Positions 1 to 11,700 of a stretch of 64,000 bases of DNA are shown here, one piece after another. Numbering within the stretch: the stretch's first letter is position 1; every line of letters starts with the position of its first letter. The DNA is from Chlamydomonas sphaeroides (lineage: Eukaryota; Chlorophyta; Chlorophyceae; Chlamydomonadales; Chlamydomonadaceae). The stretch lies in assembly GCA_001662425.1 (NCBI GenBank), contig BDDC01000226.1:1-64000 (forward strand), written 5' to 3'. A program made the position numbers and the translations under genes. Under the pieces are notes generated by a model. The model made no database searches. It had not been told where the DNA came from and saw nothing but the letters and a program-made list of their open reading frames with translations.

Positions 1-3
1 GCA

Positions 4-790
4 GTGCTGCTGTGTGTCAGCCCCCGCCCCTTGCCGCCCCTCGTCCCTCCCGGCTCAAAGCTGTCCTATGGCCGCCCCCTGCACCACTGCCCCCATGACA
101 CAGGGCTGCTCTGAGGCCGCCCCCAACTCCGACATCCCCGCTGCCGACACCCCCAAGCCTGACGCTGGCACCCCCCCATGCGTCTGCTGCCAGTGGCCAG
201 GTATGCTTGCACCTAACTTTGGGGCGGGCGTGGGGGTCCAGGAGGCGTGCGTGCCTGCAGTCCCCCCTGCTGATCAGCCAGTCCTGCTTGCCCACGACTC
301 TTGCCGCCGTGGCGCCCAAGCCACCCCTGCGCCAGCATCCCTGCTCTGGCGACACCACGGCCCCCACCACCGTGCGTGCCCCACCACCGCCCGCCTTGCC
401 ACCTCCTCCTGACTCCCCGCTACCGCACCGCTGCGGTCCTTCGCTCGGCCGCTTAATGGATCCTGTGTTTCGCCCCTGCGGTCCTGGCCGTGACCCTGCC
501 CCCAGCTACGGTCCCGGCGGGAAGCCGTGCTGCCGGCGGCCGTAGTCAGCATGCTGCAGCAGCTTGCTGAGGGGATGGAGCGGCTGAAGGGGCTGCCGGA
601 GCAGGTGCAGCAGCTGCGGCTGCTGGAGACCAACGATCAGTACGGCAACTTGGGCCAGGCCATTGGCGCCTTGGGCGGCTGTGACCCTCCATGAGCCGCT
701 GGCGCGGAAGCTGGGTGAGGGCGCCAGCAGGGCCCGCGTGGTGCTGCTGGACGCTGACAGTATCGTATCGTGGGGCTGCTGCTGCCGACC
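4..790 (+). repeat. Direct duplication, copy 1
   Basis: This stretch recurs almost base for base at 2367-3140 (offset about 2363 bp). The copies differ by a few substitutions and small indels, for example a 5-bp repeat of TATCG near 765 and an extra C near 694. It contains no complete gene. It covers proline- and cysteine-rich reading frames and the start of the decayed coding remnant described at 551. The high identity with different frame-disrupting indels in each copy suggests a fairly recent tandem duplication of already non-coding or decaying sequence. Confidence 0.85.
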
Positions 791-1844
791 AACGCGGCGT
801 CTCTGCGGATGGCGGCGGTGGCGGCACTGGAGCAGGACTTGCTGCAGGAGGTGGGCACGAATGAGGCAGGATAGGCCAAGGCGAGGGCGGGCATGGAGCT
901 TTCCTGCAGGGCGGGCGTGGGCTGCGCAAACTTGCCCCTCTCTGGATGCTACGAGCTTCCCTGACTTCACGGCCGCCCCAACACCCCTGAACACAGCACC
1001 GTGGCTTCTTTGCGGCGCTGGAGGCCGTGGGCGGCGCGCTGGGGGCCGGGCCCGTCACCTCAGCTGTGAGCCAGGGCGCGGGGTTCCGAACGTTGCCAGC
1101 TGGGGGCCGGTCTTGCTCGTGAATATACGGGTCTGCTAGGGCTGGGGCGCGGCTCTCAGTGCATGGAAGGCCTGCATGGCGTGCTGGGCAAGGCCATATG
1201 CAGCAGTGCCAGGCCCGCTGCTCGCTGCCGTGAGCTACTAGCTCACACCTGCCCAAGCCTCGGCGCTGCGCATGCCCCTCCCCCGCCTCCGCGCTGTCCA
1301 GGCGCTGCAGGCGTTCCGCACGCCTGGGCCCGGCGCCGCTGGCGTACGCCTCATGTGCGGCAGCGGGCTGTGGGTGGCGGTGGAGACCGCCCTGTCGCAG
1401 CTGTAGGAGGCCCAGCGTGCGAGGAGCGGCGCTGAGGAGGGTGCCAGCGGCCGCGACAGCGACAGCAACAGCAACAGCAGCGAGGCTGATGGCCTGGCGA
1501 CCGGCATAGGGGCCAACCTGGCGCGCGTGCTGTCAGCGCTGCGCGCCTATTAGCACGGTGACGAGGAGAAGCGGCGCCGGCTGCTGCGGGGCTCGTTGTG
1601 CATGCCGGCGCTGCTCGGCCTCAACAAGGGCGGCCTGGCAACGGAGCTGGAGCTTGATGCCGCCGCCACGCAGCTGCACGCGGACTGGGAGCAGCTGACG
1701 CTTGCTGAGCTCAAGCCCAGCGGCGGCCGCAGCAGTGAGGGGGCGGCGGAGGCCAGGCCCGTATTTTACCGACACACGTTAGTCTTGAGCCAATGGAGCA
1801 AATCCAAAATACGGGCCTGGCTCGGGTGGTCAGGGCCTCCTTGA
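551..1844 (+). pseudogene. Decayed protein-coding remnant with two in-frame TAG codons
   Basis: A coding-like leucine- and alanine-rich frame starts at ATG 551 (LQQLAEGMERLKGLPEQVQQ...) but stops after 47 codons. The adjacent frame continues with coding-like residues (PLARKLGEGASRARVVLL). From 1242 to about 1770 one frame reads like an exon (GVRLMCGSGLWVAVETAL ... HADWEQLTLAELKP) but is broken by TAG at 1404 and TAG at 1551, 49 codons apart in the same frame. The style resembles the long alanine/leucine-rich body of the volvocine MYND family (intact member at 50360-54198), but I could not align it by eye. An intact gene with unrecognised introns cannot be fully excluded. Confidence 0.45.
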
Positions 1845-2123
1845 ATGCCACGGCGCCCCTCTTCCCTCGCTCAGGCCAGGTCCGACCGACCGCTCCACCA
1901 CCTGTGACCTATCTCCGCAGGCCGGAGAACCGCGAAGCAGCAGCTTCAGCGCAGCGCCACGCTGCTGGCGTGCGCGTACCATGTGCTGCCGGCGACAGCT
2001 GCAGGCCGCCCGCAGCACGTGGTACACGTACGCCAGCAGCGTGGCGCTGTGCTGAAGCTGCTGCCTTGCACCCGGGCACGTGCCGATGGGGCCTTGCGGC
2101 CGCCAGCTGCAGGGACCGCCTCG

Positions 2124-2163
2124 CGGAACGTTACGGAACATTGCGGAACCTCGCGAAACGTTG
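2124..2163. repeat. Four tandem copies of a 10-bp unit
   Basis: Four adjacent units of the form CGGAACNTTG, the third and fourth diverged, lie in sequence between the two copies of the direct duplication. It is a local minisatellite with no evident function. Confidence 0.7.
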
Positions 2164-2366
2164 CGCCATCGGCATGCTGTCTCTCCTCCCCTCGCCGCCC
2201 AATCCGCTGCTGCCGACGGCGCCTCGCAGGTGCTCTCTTGCGTCGCCTGCCGCTCGGAGGCCTTGGTTGCCAGCTGCGGCACCGTGTTGCGCTGCCGGCG
2301 GTGGCAACCCGAGCCATGTTGAATGGAGGCAACGATCGGCTGGTGTGTGCTGCAGGGGTCGCCCCT

Positions 2367-3140
2367 GTGCTGCTGTGTGTCAGCCCCCGCCCCTTGCCGC
2401 CCCTCGCCCCTCCCGGCTCAAAGCTGTCCTATGGCCGCCCCCTGCACCACTGCCCCCATGACACAGGGCTGCTCTGAGGCCGCCCCCAACTCCGACATCC
2501 CCGCTGCCGACACCCCCAAGCCTGACGCTGGCACCCCCCCATGCGTCTGCTGCCAGTGGCCAGGTATGCTTGCACCTAACTTTGGGGCGGGCGTGGGGGT
2601 CCAGGAGGCGTGCGTGCCTGCAGTCCCCCCTGCTGATCAGCCAGTCCTGCTTGCCCACGACTCTTGCCGTGGCGCCCAAGCCACCCCTGCGCCAGCATCC
2701 CTGCTCTGGCGACACCACGGCCCCCACCACCGTGCGTGCCCCACCACCGCCCGCCTTGCCACCTCCTCCTGATTCCCCGCTACCGCACCGCTGCGGTCCT
2801 TCGCTCGGCCGCTTAATGAATCCTGTGTTTCGCCCCTGCGGTCCTGGCCGTGACCCTGCCCCCAGCTACGGTCCCGGCGGGAAGCCGTGCTGCCGGCGGC
2901 CGTAGTCAGCATGCTGCAGCAGCTTGCTGAGGGGATGGAGCGGCTGAAGGGGCTGCCGGAGCAGGTGCAGCAGCTGCGGCTGCTGGAGACCAACGATCAG
3001 TACGGCAACTTGGGCCAGGCCATTGGCGCCTTGGGCGGCTGTGACCCTCCATGAGCGCTGGCGCGGAAGCTGGGTGAGGGCGCTAGGGCCCGCGTGGTGC
3101 TGCTGGACGCTGACAGTATCGTGGGGCTGCTGCTGCCGGC
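2367..3140 (+). repeat. Direct duplication, copy 2
   Basis: Second copy of the 4-790 segment. It carries the same 47-codon frame (ATG at 2911). A one-base deletion in the run after it (GAGCGCTGG instead of GAGCCGCTGG) changes the frame, but the frame KLGEGARARVVLLDADSIVG is intact through the point where copy 1 has a 5-bp insertion. Similarity to copy 1 fades near 3140-3180, where an unrelated dispersed repeat begins, so this copy is truncated. Confidence 0.85.
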
Positions 3141-3184
3141 CAATGTGGCGTTGAAGGTGTTGAGGGTGTTGACGGCGCTGGGAC

Positions 3185-3385
3185 GCAGGCGCCCACTACC
3201 CCCTCAACCAGCGCTCTACATCACACTGCAGGAACTTGTCTGGGATGCAACCCCTGGTCCCTTGCTTCAACCGGACATGGCGGGGGTACACACGCTTGCG
3301 TCCAAGAAATGGCTGGCACCTCGGGCCCCCGGCCTCTCGCTAGCACTAGCGCACGGCCACTACCGCAACAGCCGCTGCCTAGCCA
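3185..3385 (+). repeat. Dispersed repeat family R1, copy A
   Basis: Shares an ordered series of blocks with 3671-3765 and 4921-5100: a block around CGCCCACTACC, then GTCTGGGAYGC followed by AACCCCTGGTCCCTTC, then ACGCTTGCGTC and ATGGCTGGCA. In one frame the blocks read VWDATPGP and similar, which suggests decay from a coding transposable element or a gene fragment. No complete protein can be drawn. Confidence 0.6.
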
Positions 3386-3625
3386 GCCAGGCACGTCTAG
3401 GAGGCAGGGCCCGCCCTCGCTGCCAACTCAGCCCTCAGCACGGCTACGCTTCCGCTTGGCGCCGCCAGCCGAGGCCGAAATGTCCGGCCCAGGAGTGAAA
3501 ACGGCCCAGGAGTGAAGATGGTGGCGGCGGGATGGGAAAAGGGGCGCACCACCCAACCAGCTCTTCATCTAGGCCTGCCGGCCGCCCCCACCCTTTGGGC
3601 TACTTCAGTTAAAGCGTTGCTTCCC

Positions 3626-4424
3626 TTCACTGACAGCCACGCTGGTTGTTCAGTAAAAAGCTGTTGCTTGCGTAGGCGTCAACCACCAGCTCTACCAGCG
3701 CTCTACGTGCCAGCAGCCCAGCACCCGTCTGGGACGCGACCCCTGGTTCCTTCACCCGGACCCGGAAACACATTCGCTCAATGTGTCTTGGGCCGCGGGA
3801 CGCCGCCGCGGCTGGCCTCTGGAGGTCGGGTCGGCCAGACGACCGGCGGCCGGACTGCCGGCTCGCAGACGGGTCCTGGCCCCACGCCCCAGCCCGGATG
3901 CAATTTCCTGGGTACCCAGCTGGGTACTGCCCCGGCAAGCAGTCCCGGGCTGCCAGTACTGGCGGTTGTCTCAGGCACCCTTCAACGACCTCCGCGCTGG
4001 TTCCACAGTATTACCGCCACGGCAAGCAAGGTTGGGCCCCGTACCCAGACCCGGCAGCGCAATAAATCCCATGGAACCCCACCGGGTACTAGTCTAATCT
4101 CAGAAACAAACACTGCATTCAGCGGTGTGCTAGGCAGTCTGCAGCTGGTAAGCCCAGCCACTGCACCTTGCATGCCGCCGGTGTGGCGCTCCCTCCGCCG
4201 TGCGCGCGGCCTCGTGCCGGCGCCGCTCCCGCAAACCGCCTGCCTGCGTCCCGCACATCCCCCCTCAGCATCCCCTCACGCCACACAGGCCAAGCAACCT
4301 CTGCGTTGCTGCGATGATGACACCCAAGGGAGCGGCACCCGAGGGAACCGCCGAGGCGGCGACCCCGGCCAGCCGTCGCGCCCCAAAACCCCTTCAACTG
4401 TGGTACCAGCGTGGAAGTCAGTAG
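3626..4424. mobile_element. Possible non-autonomous element bounded by inverted repeats
   Basis: The left end (3626-3660) begins TTCACTGAC and contains CCACGCTGGTT. The right end (4396-4424) contains the reverse complement (ACCAGCGTGG, then GTCAGT). A third, diverged copy lies inside at 3981-4010. About 0.8 kb between the inverted ends contains no convincing gene; the long open frames here are shadows of GC-rich sequence. I see no clean target-site duplication. Related short copies occur at 48442-48475 and 57866-57896. The region also holds R1 copy B. Confidence 0.4.
3671..3765 (+). repeat. Dispersed repeat family R1, copy B (short)
   Basis: Contains the CAGCGCTCTAC block and the GTCTGGGACGCGACCCCTGG block of copies A and C, then loses similarity. 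A segment upstream (about 3560-3620) is shared with the flank of copy C at about 4855-4918, including a block ending in GGGCTAYTTCAGT, so the repeat unit probably starts further left. Confidence 0.55.
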
Positions 4425-4818
4425 CCTCCTAAAGGCCCAACGAGGCCCTGAGGGCGGCCGACCCCTGCTCACCCAGCAGGCTCCGCCGATAGATGTCCGT
4501 GCCCTGGTGTGCAGCCAGTGCTTGAGAGAGGCTGCCTCGCTGCCAGCTGCGGGGCGCCTAGCTTGCGGCAGGCGGCCCTGACTGCATGAGCGCACCGTAT
4601 TGCCCCGCGACAGGGATTGGGCGGACTCGGAGCAGCCGGACCCCCGGCTGTGCAGCGGCAGCGGCTGCGGCTGGGTGGGCGGCACAGCCACCAATGGCGC
4701 GCGCGGGTGTTGCGGGAGGGGGAGCCGGTGACGAAGGCGCTGGTGGCCTCGCCCGCCGCGGAGCTGGCGGTGGTGTGCGTGGGAGCGCGCGCCAGCTGTG
4801 GCATTGGACTAAGGCATT

Positions 4819-4834
4819 CCCCATCCGGAATGGG
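4819..4834. repeat. Imperfect palindrome, copy 1
   Basis: The sequence CCCCATCCGGAATGGG can fold into a short hairpin with CCCAT/ATGGG arms. The same 16-mer occurs at 63976-63991, followed in both places by a short purine-rich run (TAAAGG or TTTAAGG). It is probably a terminal or internal piece of a dispersed element. Confidence 0.5.
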
Positions 4835-4920
4835 TAAAGGGGTGTAGGCCCCACCCCGTCTTCGGCTGGGGCTAACGGCAGCCCCCGCCAATCGGGCTAT
4901 TTCAGTGTAAGGCGTTGGAT

Positions 4921-5100
4921 TGCAGGCGCCCTACCACCCTACCGACGCGCCGTACGTCAAAGTGTCGGAACATGTCTGGGACGCGAACCCTGGTCCCTTC
5001 CGGCTGGGATACGCTTGCGTCAAAGATATGGCTGGCATCCCGCCCGCCGGCTCGCACTAGCACAGTCAGTGGCAGCTATCGCATCAGCCGACGCCACAGG
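4921..5100 (+). repeat. Dispersed repeat family R1, copy C
   Basis: The longest open version of R1. After an acceptor-like TTGCAG the frame reads through VSEHVWDANPGPFRLGYACV and on to an in-frame TAG about 50 codons in. It resembles a decayed exon of a repeated gene or transposable element. Family unknown. Confidence 0.55.
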
Positions 5101-5155
5101 CGTTGGAAGAAAGCGAGTGCGCGCTGACGAGGGCTCGGATTTTTGGCACCGACGA

Positions 5156-5190
5156 GAGTAGCGAGTAGCGAGTAGCGAGTAGCGAGTAGC
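5156..5190. repeat. Microsatellite, five copies of GAGTAGC
   Basis: Five perfect 7-bp units in the region upstream of the HECT gene. About 5200-5730 beyond it holds no gene that I can support and has lower GC than its surroundings; it is the likely 5' region of the HECT gene. Confidence 0.9.
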
Positions 5191-5730
5191 TTTACAACAG
5201 CTCATACGAGGCAGCATGCTATCCGCGACTTTTGCTGGGGACGTTGGTGTTGTGAAGCCTGTAGGCTTACGATGGCGCGGGCGAGGCGAGAGTGTGCAGT
5301 GGCCCTCGCAAGCGGCGGGGTCAGCCAGGGGCGTGGGAGGGTATTGGTCCGGGTTGGCACGTGCCGTGCCGTGCTATAGGCACACTCGCCGGCTCCCACA
5401 ATTCATAATCTGTAGCGCTTTTACGAACTCATCTATAAACGACCTAAGACGTAGCGCAGAAGCCAAGCGGCCGTCTGTTTAGAAGAACCGACCGGAATCG
5501 AAAGAGCGAAAGCGCTCGACAGACAGACCGCTTACTGCCAGGCACATAGGCTGTATGCACGATACTGTCACGAGGCACGCTTGGTGACGGAAGGGTAGAT
5601 CTTCTTCGCATTCCCATGGCACAGGCCCGGTGAGGTCCCCTACCCCTGCCGACACTTGCAATGGCTGCGAAAACGGTTGGATGATACAGATTTTTGTCCG
5701 ACGATTGCAGAAACGCGGTGGGACCGTCTA

Positions 5731-8700
5731 ATGGCTAATGAGCGAAAGCGGCCAAAGGAACCACCGGCGTCCACAGACCCCGATCAAACAGAACCAGAAC
5801 AGCAGCGCAATCACAAGATGGCCCGCTCGGGGCGCAAGTTCCCGGCGCTGGTCGAGCTTGCAGCGCAAGTCGACACGGACTCGGACCAGCCCTCGTGCCC
5901 AACCGAGTGGTCCGCCGGCGTGCTGCGCATACTGTCGACCGCCAGCTGGTCTGATCCCGCCCTTATCGAGGAGCTGGCAGACAGCGGACTTGTCAAGGCG
6001 ATGTGCCGGGTGAGGCGGTCCAGGCAACGAGGAGGCTGTTAGGTCTACGTGGCCTGTGGCCATGGCCGGCCACCTTCATCGCCTGTGCTGCAGCGGGACA
6101 TGCTGTTGCCCAGCAGCCGCGGCCGCGTCTTGGTAGCCGCCGTTCCACCGCACTCTCAGCCGAACGGGCCCACCCAGGCCCACCTACCGCGCCGTAACCG
6201 GCCCCACGCTAGTCCGCTGTCCAGATCCACCCTCGAAATCGCACCTCGACCGCTCCTCTCCTCATCTGCCCTCGCCCCTACCCCGCCTAGGTGCTACCCG
6301 TCCTGAAGGCGCATGTGGTCAGCCGCGCCAGCGCCGGCACCGTCCAGGACCTGGCGGACCTTGAGGAGGCCCTGCGCAAGCTGCGACACGAGCTGGCCCT
6401 CACCGAGAAGCGCCTGCCCGCCTACGGCAGCGGCGGCACCGGCGGCAGTGCCTTTTACCCCAGCTGGCCCTGCGTCGGCCACGCGCTGACGCTGCTGCTG
6501 CAGGCCCTCGTGTACGGCAAGCAGGCCGCCAACGCCGTGGTGGCGGCGACGGCCGCCGCCGCCGCGGCCGCCGCGGCAGCGGCCGTGAGCGGTGCCGTGA
6601 CGCCGCGCGCCAGCCCGCCACCGAACGGTGCAGCACCGTCCGCCGGCCACGCCTCTGGCACCCTTTCTCCGGCGCCGCAGACCGCCGATAGCGTCGCGGC
6701 AGCGGCACAGCCCGACGTGCCAGATGCTGCCGCGAGCGGCACGCCAGCGCGCAGCGCGTCGCCGGCGCCCGCCGGCCCCGTGGCGGCGCTGGCGGCGGCG
6801 CACGTGGGCGGCTCGGGCTCGGGCTCGAGCACGCCCGGCGCCGCGGGCAGCCGCGGCACGGCCAGCCCCGGGGGCTCGGGTGCGTCGCCGGCTCTGGCCA
6901 CGGATGCCCAGGTGATCAAGCTGCTGTCCAACAAGCACATGGTGTCGCACGCCAAGCAGGTGAAGCGGCGGTGTAGTCAAGGTCGAGGGGTGTGCGCTTG
7001 GTGCTCGTCGCAGTGGGCCGGTGGGTTGTGCACTCGACTGCTTGTGTGCGCACGTGCCTGGGCCGGGGCGAGGAGCGTAGCATGTGGGTCGGCTGCTGCG
7101 GCGCTGCATTCATGTGGGTCGGCAGTTGGAGCCTTTGCCTGGCTGTGCTGCGTGCACCGCACGCCGATGTTGCCGGGCCAACCGGCACGCTTTTGCGCCG
7201 CTGCCCGATTAGGTGCTGGTGTCAGTGCCGGAGGAGCAACGCGCGACGCTGGCGCGGGTGCTGCTGACCCACATCACGGAGGAGGTCAAGGTGCGCTGTG
7301 CCGCATGGGCAGTGCTGGGGTACATGCGTGGCTTACATGCGTGAGGCGCAGACGTCGTTTGCTGAGGTAGGGGCGTGCTCATCGAGCCAGCGACCCTGTG
7401 CAGTGATGTGGCTTGCTGGCTCCGACTTCTGAAGCAGGTCCAGGAAAGGGCGCGTGAGATGCACGGATTAGAGTCCGGAAGCGGCATCGGCAGGGCCGTG
7501 TGCCATTAGCAGCGGTCATGTGGCCGGGCGGCAGCGGGGGCGCCGAGGTCGGCGCGCCAATCTAAACCGCCCGACACACATTACACGGCCCACAATGCCC
7601 GGCCCACATTGCTCCGACTCACATGGCGGCTCGACGCTGCTATTATTAGGCCGCCCCAATATCACATTCGGCACCGTGCGGGTCTCACTACGACGCCACT
7701 GACCAACCGCCGCCCCCGGCCACCTGCTGCAGGCCACCGCCGGCGCTGTGGATTCGATCCGGGCTATCCTGCGGGGCGACACGGAGGCCGCCTCGCCAGC
7801 GCCGTCCTCGTTGCCCAAGGCCTGGCTCGCCACCGCCGCCCTGCTGTCAGTGTATGCCGATGCGCTCGCGGCGCTGCCGCCCGCTGCGGAAGCGACGGAG
7901 GCCGCGCCGCCTGCGGCCGGGGCCGAGGCCGCGGCTGCAGCTGCTGACACGGACATGCCAGACGCATCCGGCGCTGAGGCCGCCGCGCCAGCCGGCGGCG
8001 CCGCCGCTGCGGCGGGCAGCTCAGCCACCGCCGGCCCAAGCGGCAGCGGCAACGGCGCCGACGCAGCTGTCGCCGGGGCCGCAGAGGTCGACGGCCAGGG
8101 CGACGGTGCGGACGAGGCGCAGGCGGAAGGCCGGCCCGCAGCCGCTGACGACCTGCGCTCGGCCCTGGGCGGCCAGCTGGCGGCGGTGGCGGGCGGGCTG
8201 CTGGAGGCGGTCCGTGGCGCGCACGGCGTGGGCAAGCTGGCCGTGCTGCTGCGCGGCGAGGCTGCTGCCAAGTTCCCCAACGCGGGTGAGCCGCGCATCC
8301 GCCCCAGCCTCTGACCGCCGACCCGCGCAGCCCTCCTCGGGCTCTGCTGCACGAGGCGGCCCTCGGCCTTACCTGGCGCGGCAACGCAGCTCCCGTCCTC
8401 CTCCCCTGCCCACCCTCCCGCTTTCGCGATCTCGCCGTGCCGAGCTGCCCTCGTGTCCTCCTGCCCCCGCCCCTGGCCCTGCCCCCGCGCCAGCCTCCTA
8501 CATGCCCACGGCGCTGGGCATCAACGAGCTGGTGGCGCAGCTTGACGCGCTGGCCGTGGCGGCGGCGGCGCTGGGCCCCGCTCCGCTGGCGGCGCTGCGG
8601 GCGCCCGTGTCGGAGCTGCTGACCAGCGCGGCGGTGCGGGAGCTGCTGGGCACGGGCAAGGTGTATGTGACCACGGTGCGGCAGGGGCCGTGGGGTGAAG

Positions 8701-11700
8701 GGGGGAGGGAGGGGCCTGGGTGGTAGCGCTGAGGGTTGAGCAGAGGTGCAGCGGGGCATCGTACGCGCGCATGCTTCCGCGCCTGAGGCCCGGAGAGCTG
8801 GGGAGGGAGGGGTAAAGGGGCCTGCTTGGGGTGGGGCCAGGCCAGGCGCGCGCAGCCATGCCAGCCGCCACCAACCTACCTCATACTGAAATAGGCGGGG
8901 GCGAGGGGCAATGGTAGAAAGCGAGGGGAAGGGAAGGCGGGGCGCGTGGGGTGGGGCTAAGTGGAGCACACGTGGTCGAGCCATACCGCCTTGTGTCGCG
9001 GCCCAACGCAGGCGCCCATGTTGCCAGTGCCCGGCCCGGCCCCGCCGGCCAGTCTGGACTTACCGCAGCACCTTTTGTTTCAGAGCCCCGGTTGATCCCT
9101 GCTGCCCTCCCCCCCGCTCAGGTCATCGCGGCGGGGGCACTCACACGCGACCTGGCTATCGACGCCGTCATCCCGCAGTCCCTGCGCCAGGGCTACATGA
9201 CGGCCGTGCTCACGTCATTGGAGACGGGTGGGGCCGGGCGGGGCGCAGGGGGGATGGGTGGGCCGGGCCGAGGCGCAGGGAAACGAGAGGGGCGGGGCTT
9301 GCTGGGAGCAGCGACCCGGGGCTGCTCACCTAGCCGCGTCGCTTCCTGGGGCCGGCCCGCCGCCGCGCGGGTGCCTTATGCGGCTGTCCTGGCTGAGCTT
9401 GCCGGCATGCGCCCACACGTGTGACCCCCTCCTCGTGCTGCAACCCCTCCACCCACCCGCCTCAGGGGCCCTGCTCAACGAGCGGCGCGCACCCCAGGTA
9501 CGGCAGGGCGGGGCGCGGTGGCCGCGGCCGGTGCGGCCCTCGGCCAAAGCGCGACAAACCAGCTTGCTGGGCTAGCTGGCAGCCCGCTGTCTGCTGCACG
9601 CCGATTCAGAACACCACAGCACGCTGCCAGTTTGGAGTTGGAGTGCGCGCACGCAGCCCAGCTGCCCCTGCTCCCTAGGCTAGTGGCGATGGGCGTCGCA
9701 TGGTCCGCTGCGGTCCCACGCTACGTCCCCAGGTCCTGCAACAGAACACCCCATGCGTCCGTGCTGTCTGCCTGCCTCCACGTCGTACCCACAGGTGCTG
9801 GCGTACCGCAGCTCCATCACGGAGAGCAGCTACTACCAGGTCATGGACGCGGATGCGCTGCCGTACGGAGTCAACGTCAGGTGCGTGCCGAGTCAACGCC
9901 GACGTGGCTGCTGCCCGCAGGGCAGCTTTGTGTGTCCCACAGCACCGCTGCGACGGCAGCGACGAAGCGGCCACGGCAGCTCGTGCCCCTCGTGACGTAC
10001 GGACGGCATGTGCCGCACCCTTGCTTCTCACGCGGCCACCCGACACCCTCTGTCGCCCTCCGTTCCTCCCGCCACCTTGCGACTGTCGCAGGTTTGAGGA
10101 CGAGCAGGAGGCGGAGGGCATGGGCGTGGTGCGCGAGTGGCTGAGCCAAATCGCGGGCGACCTGTTCTCTCCGCAGCGCGGCCTCTTTGTGCGCGGCGCC
10201 GCGGACGGGCGCTGCGTGCACCCCTCGCTCACCGCCAGCGGCCTGGAGGACTGGAAGGGCTACATGCGCTTCTCGGGCCGCATCGTGGGTGAGTAGGGGC
10301 TACGCGGAACAGCCCAGCAGGCATGGCGCCGAGTGCGCAGGAGCGCACCTTAAGCCGGCCAGAGTGGCGACACGGCAACCCGGCAGAGCGGGCTGTGGCG
10401 GGGCGGCCCATGCTCATGAGTTGGGTCCAGGGGTGCACCCGGCCTTTGGTGACCGTTCCTGCGTTGTGGCCTGCCGTGAGCCGCGGCCACGGCCGACTCC
10501 GCCCCGCTGGATGTACCCGCCCACCTTCAACCCTGCCCGCCACAGGTCTGGCGCTGCGCGCAAACATACCGCTGGGTGTGGTGCTGAGCTCGGGGCTGTT
10601 CGCGTACCTCACCGGCCGCCCGGCCACCCTGGAGCACCTCAAGGAGCTGGACCCGCAGGTACGGGGCTCCCACGGCAGGGAATGCCAGTCGTGGCGGCTG
10701 GGCGTAGCGGGTCGAGGGCCGTCGTGCCCACACGTCGCACCCAGCCCCACGGTCCCGCCGTGCAAAACACCCCGCCGGTCTTGCGCTCCTCCCGCTTCCG
10801 CTTCCGCTTCCGCGTCCCCGCAGCTGCACAGCACCTGCCAGGCCATCCTGTCCGCCTCGGCCTCGGACCTGGCGGACATGGGGCTGAGCCACGTGTGGCA
10901 CCGCCCCGACGGCGGCTGCGAGCCGCTGCTGCCGGGCGGCGAGGCGATGCCGGTGGAGGCGGGGGACGCGGGCCGGTACGTGGAGCTGTTGGTGGCTCGC
11001 GTGGTGCACGGCAGCGTGGAGGAGCAGGTGCGGCTGGGTTTGGGCGGGAGGGGGAGGGAAATGGAGGCGCATGGTGAACAACGGCGGGTTGGGATGGGAC
11101 GTGCTGGGACGTACCGCGACATGATGAGCCCTGAGCACTGCGCCGTCCATCCGGCTTCAGTGTCCCATGCCGACGGCTGGGCTTCGCCTGCCGCCCGCTG
11201 ACGCTGGCCCCATGTTTCTGTCCCTTCCTGCCCGCCCACAGTGCGCCGCCTTCCTGTGCGGCCTTCAGGACACGGCCGCCCACCTGCCGGACGAGGCCCG
11301 GCTGCGGCGCTCCTTCCTGTCGCCGCTGCTGGCGGAGGACCTCAACCGCATCACCGCGGGCGAGAGCAGTGTGGACCCCGCCGACTGGGCCGCGCACACG
11401 GACGTTCACGGCTTCGACAGCGAGGAGGTACGGCGGGAATAGGGCGCGTTTCGGATTGCGCGGGCTATGGGTTGGGTGTGAAGTCGGCTGGGCGGGCTGA
11501 GGGCGGTCGGGGAGCGGTGGCCGGGCACCGTCTTGTTTTCTTGCGAGGTGGTGCGCGCCGTCGGCCGCGGTGCCTGCCGTCCGGCGGCCGCTGCACCCCC
11601 AACAGCGCATCACCTTGCCCAGGGATCAGCAGCTGTCGGCAACCGCGTCGCTACGCGGCACCCCCAACAGTGTGGCCGCGTATGTTTGTTCCGACAGCTG

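Noticed and set aside
1404..1553. A variant nuclear code with TAG as glutamine
   Set aside because: The intact MYND and F-box-like genes in the same window end in TAG at positions that fit their families, so the two TAG codons are better read as pseudogene mutations.
3512..4432. A 306-codon plus-strand frame starting MKMVAAGWEKG
   Set aside because: It runs across repeat R1 and the inverted-repeat element without change of composition, has no recognisable domain, and is best explained as chance in GC-rich repeat DNA.
7764..8984. A 406-codon minus-strand frame opposite HECT exons 4-5
   Set aside because: Arg/Pro/Ala-rich composition typical of antisense GC-rich frames. The plus-strand exons have matching splice phases.
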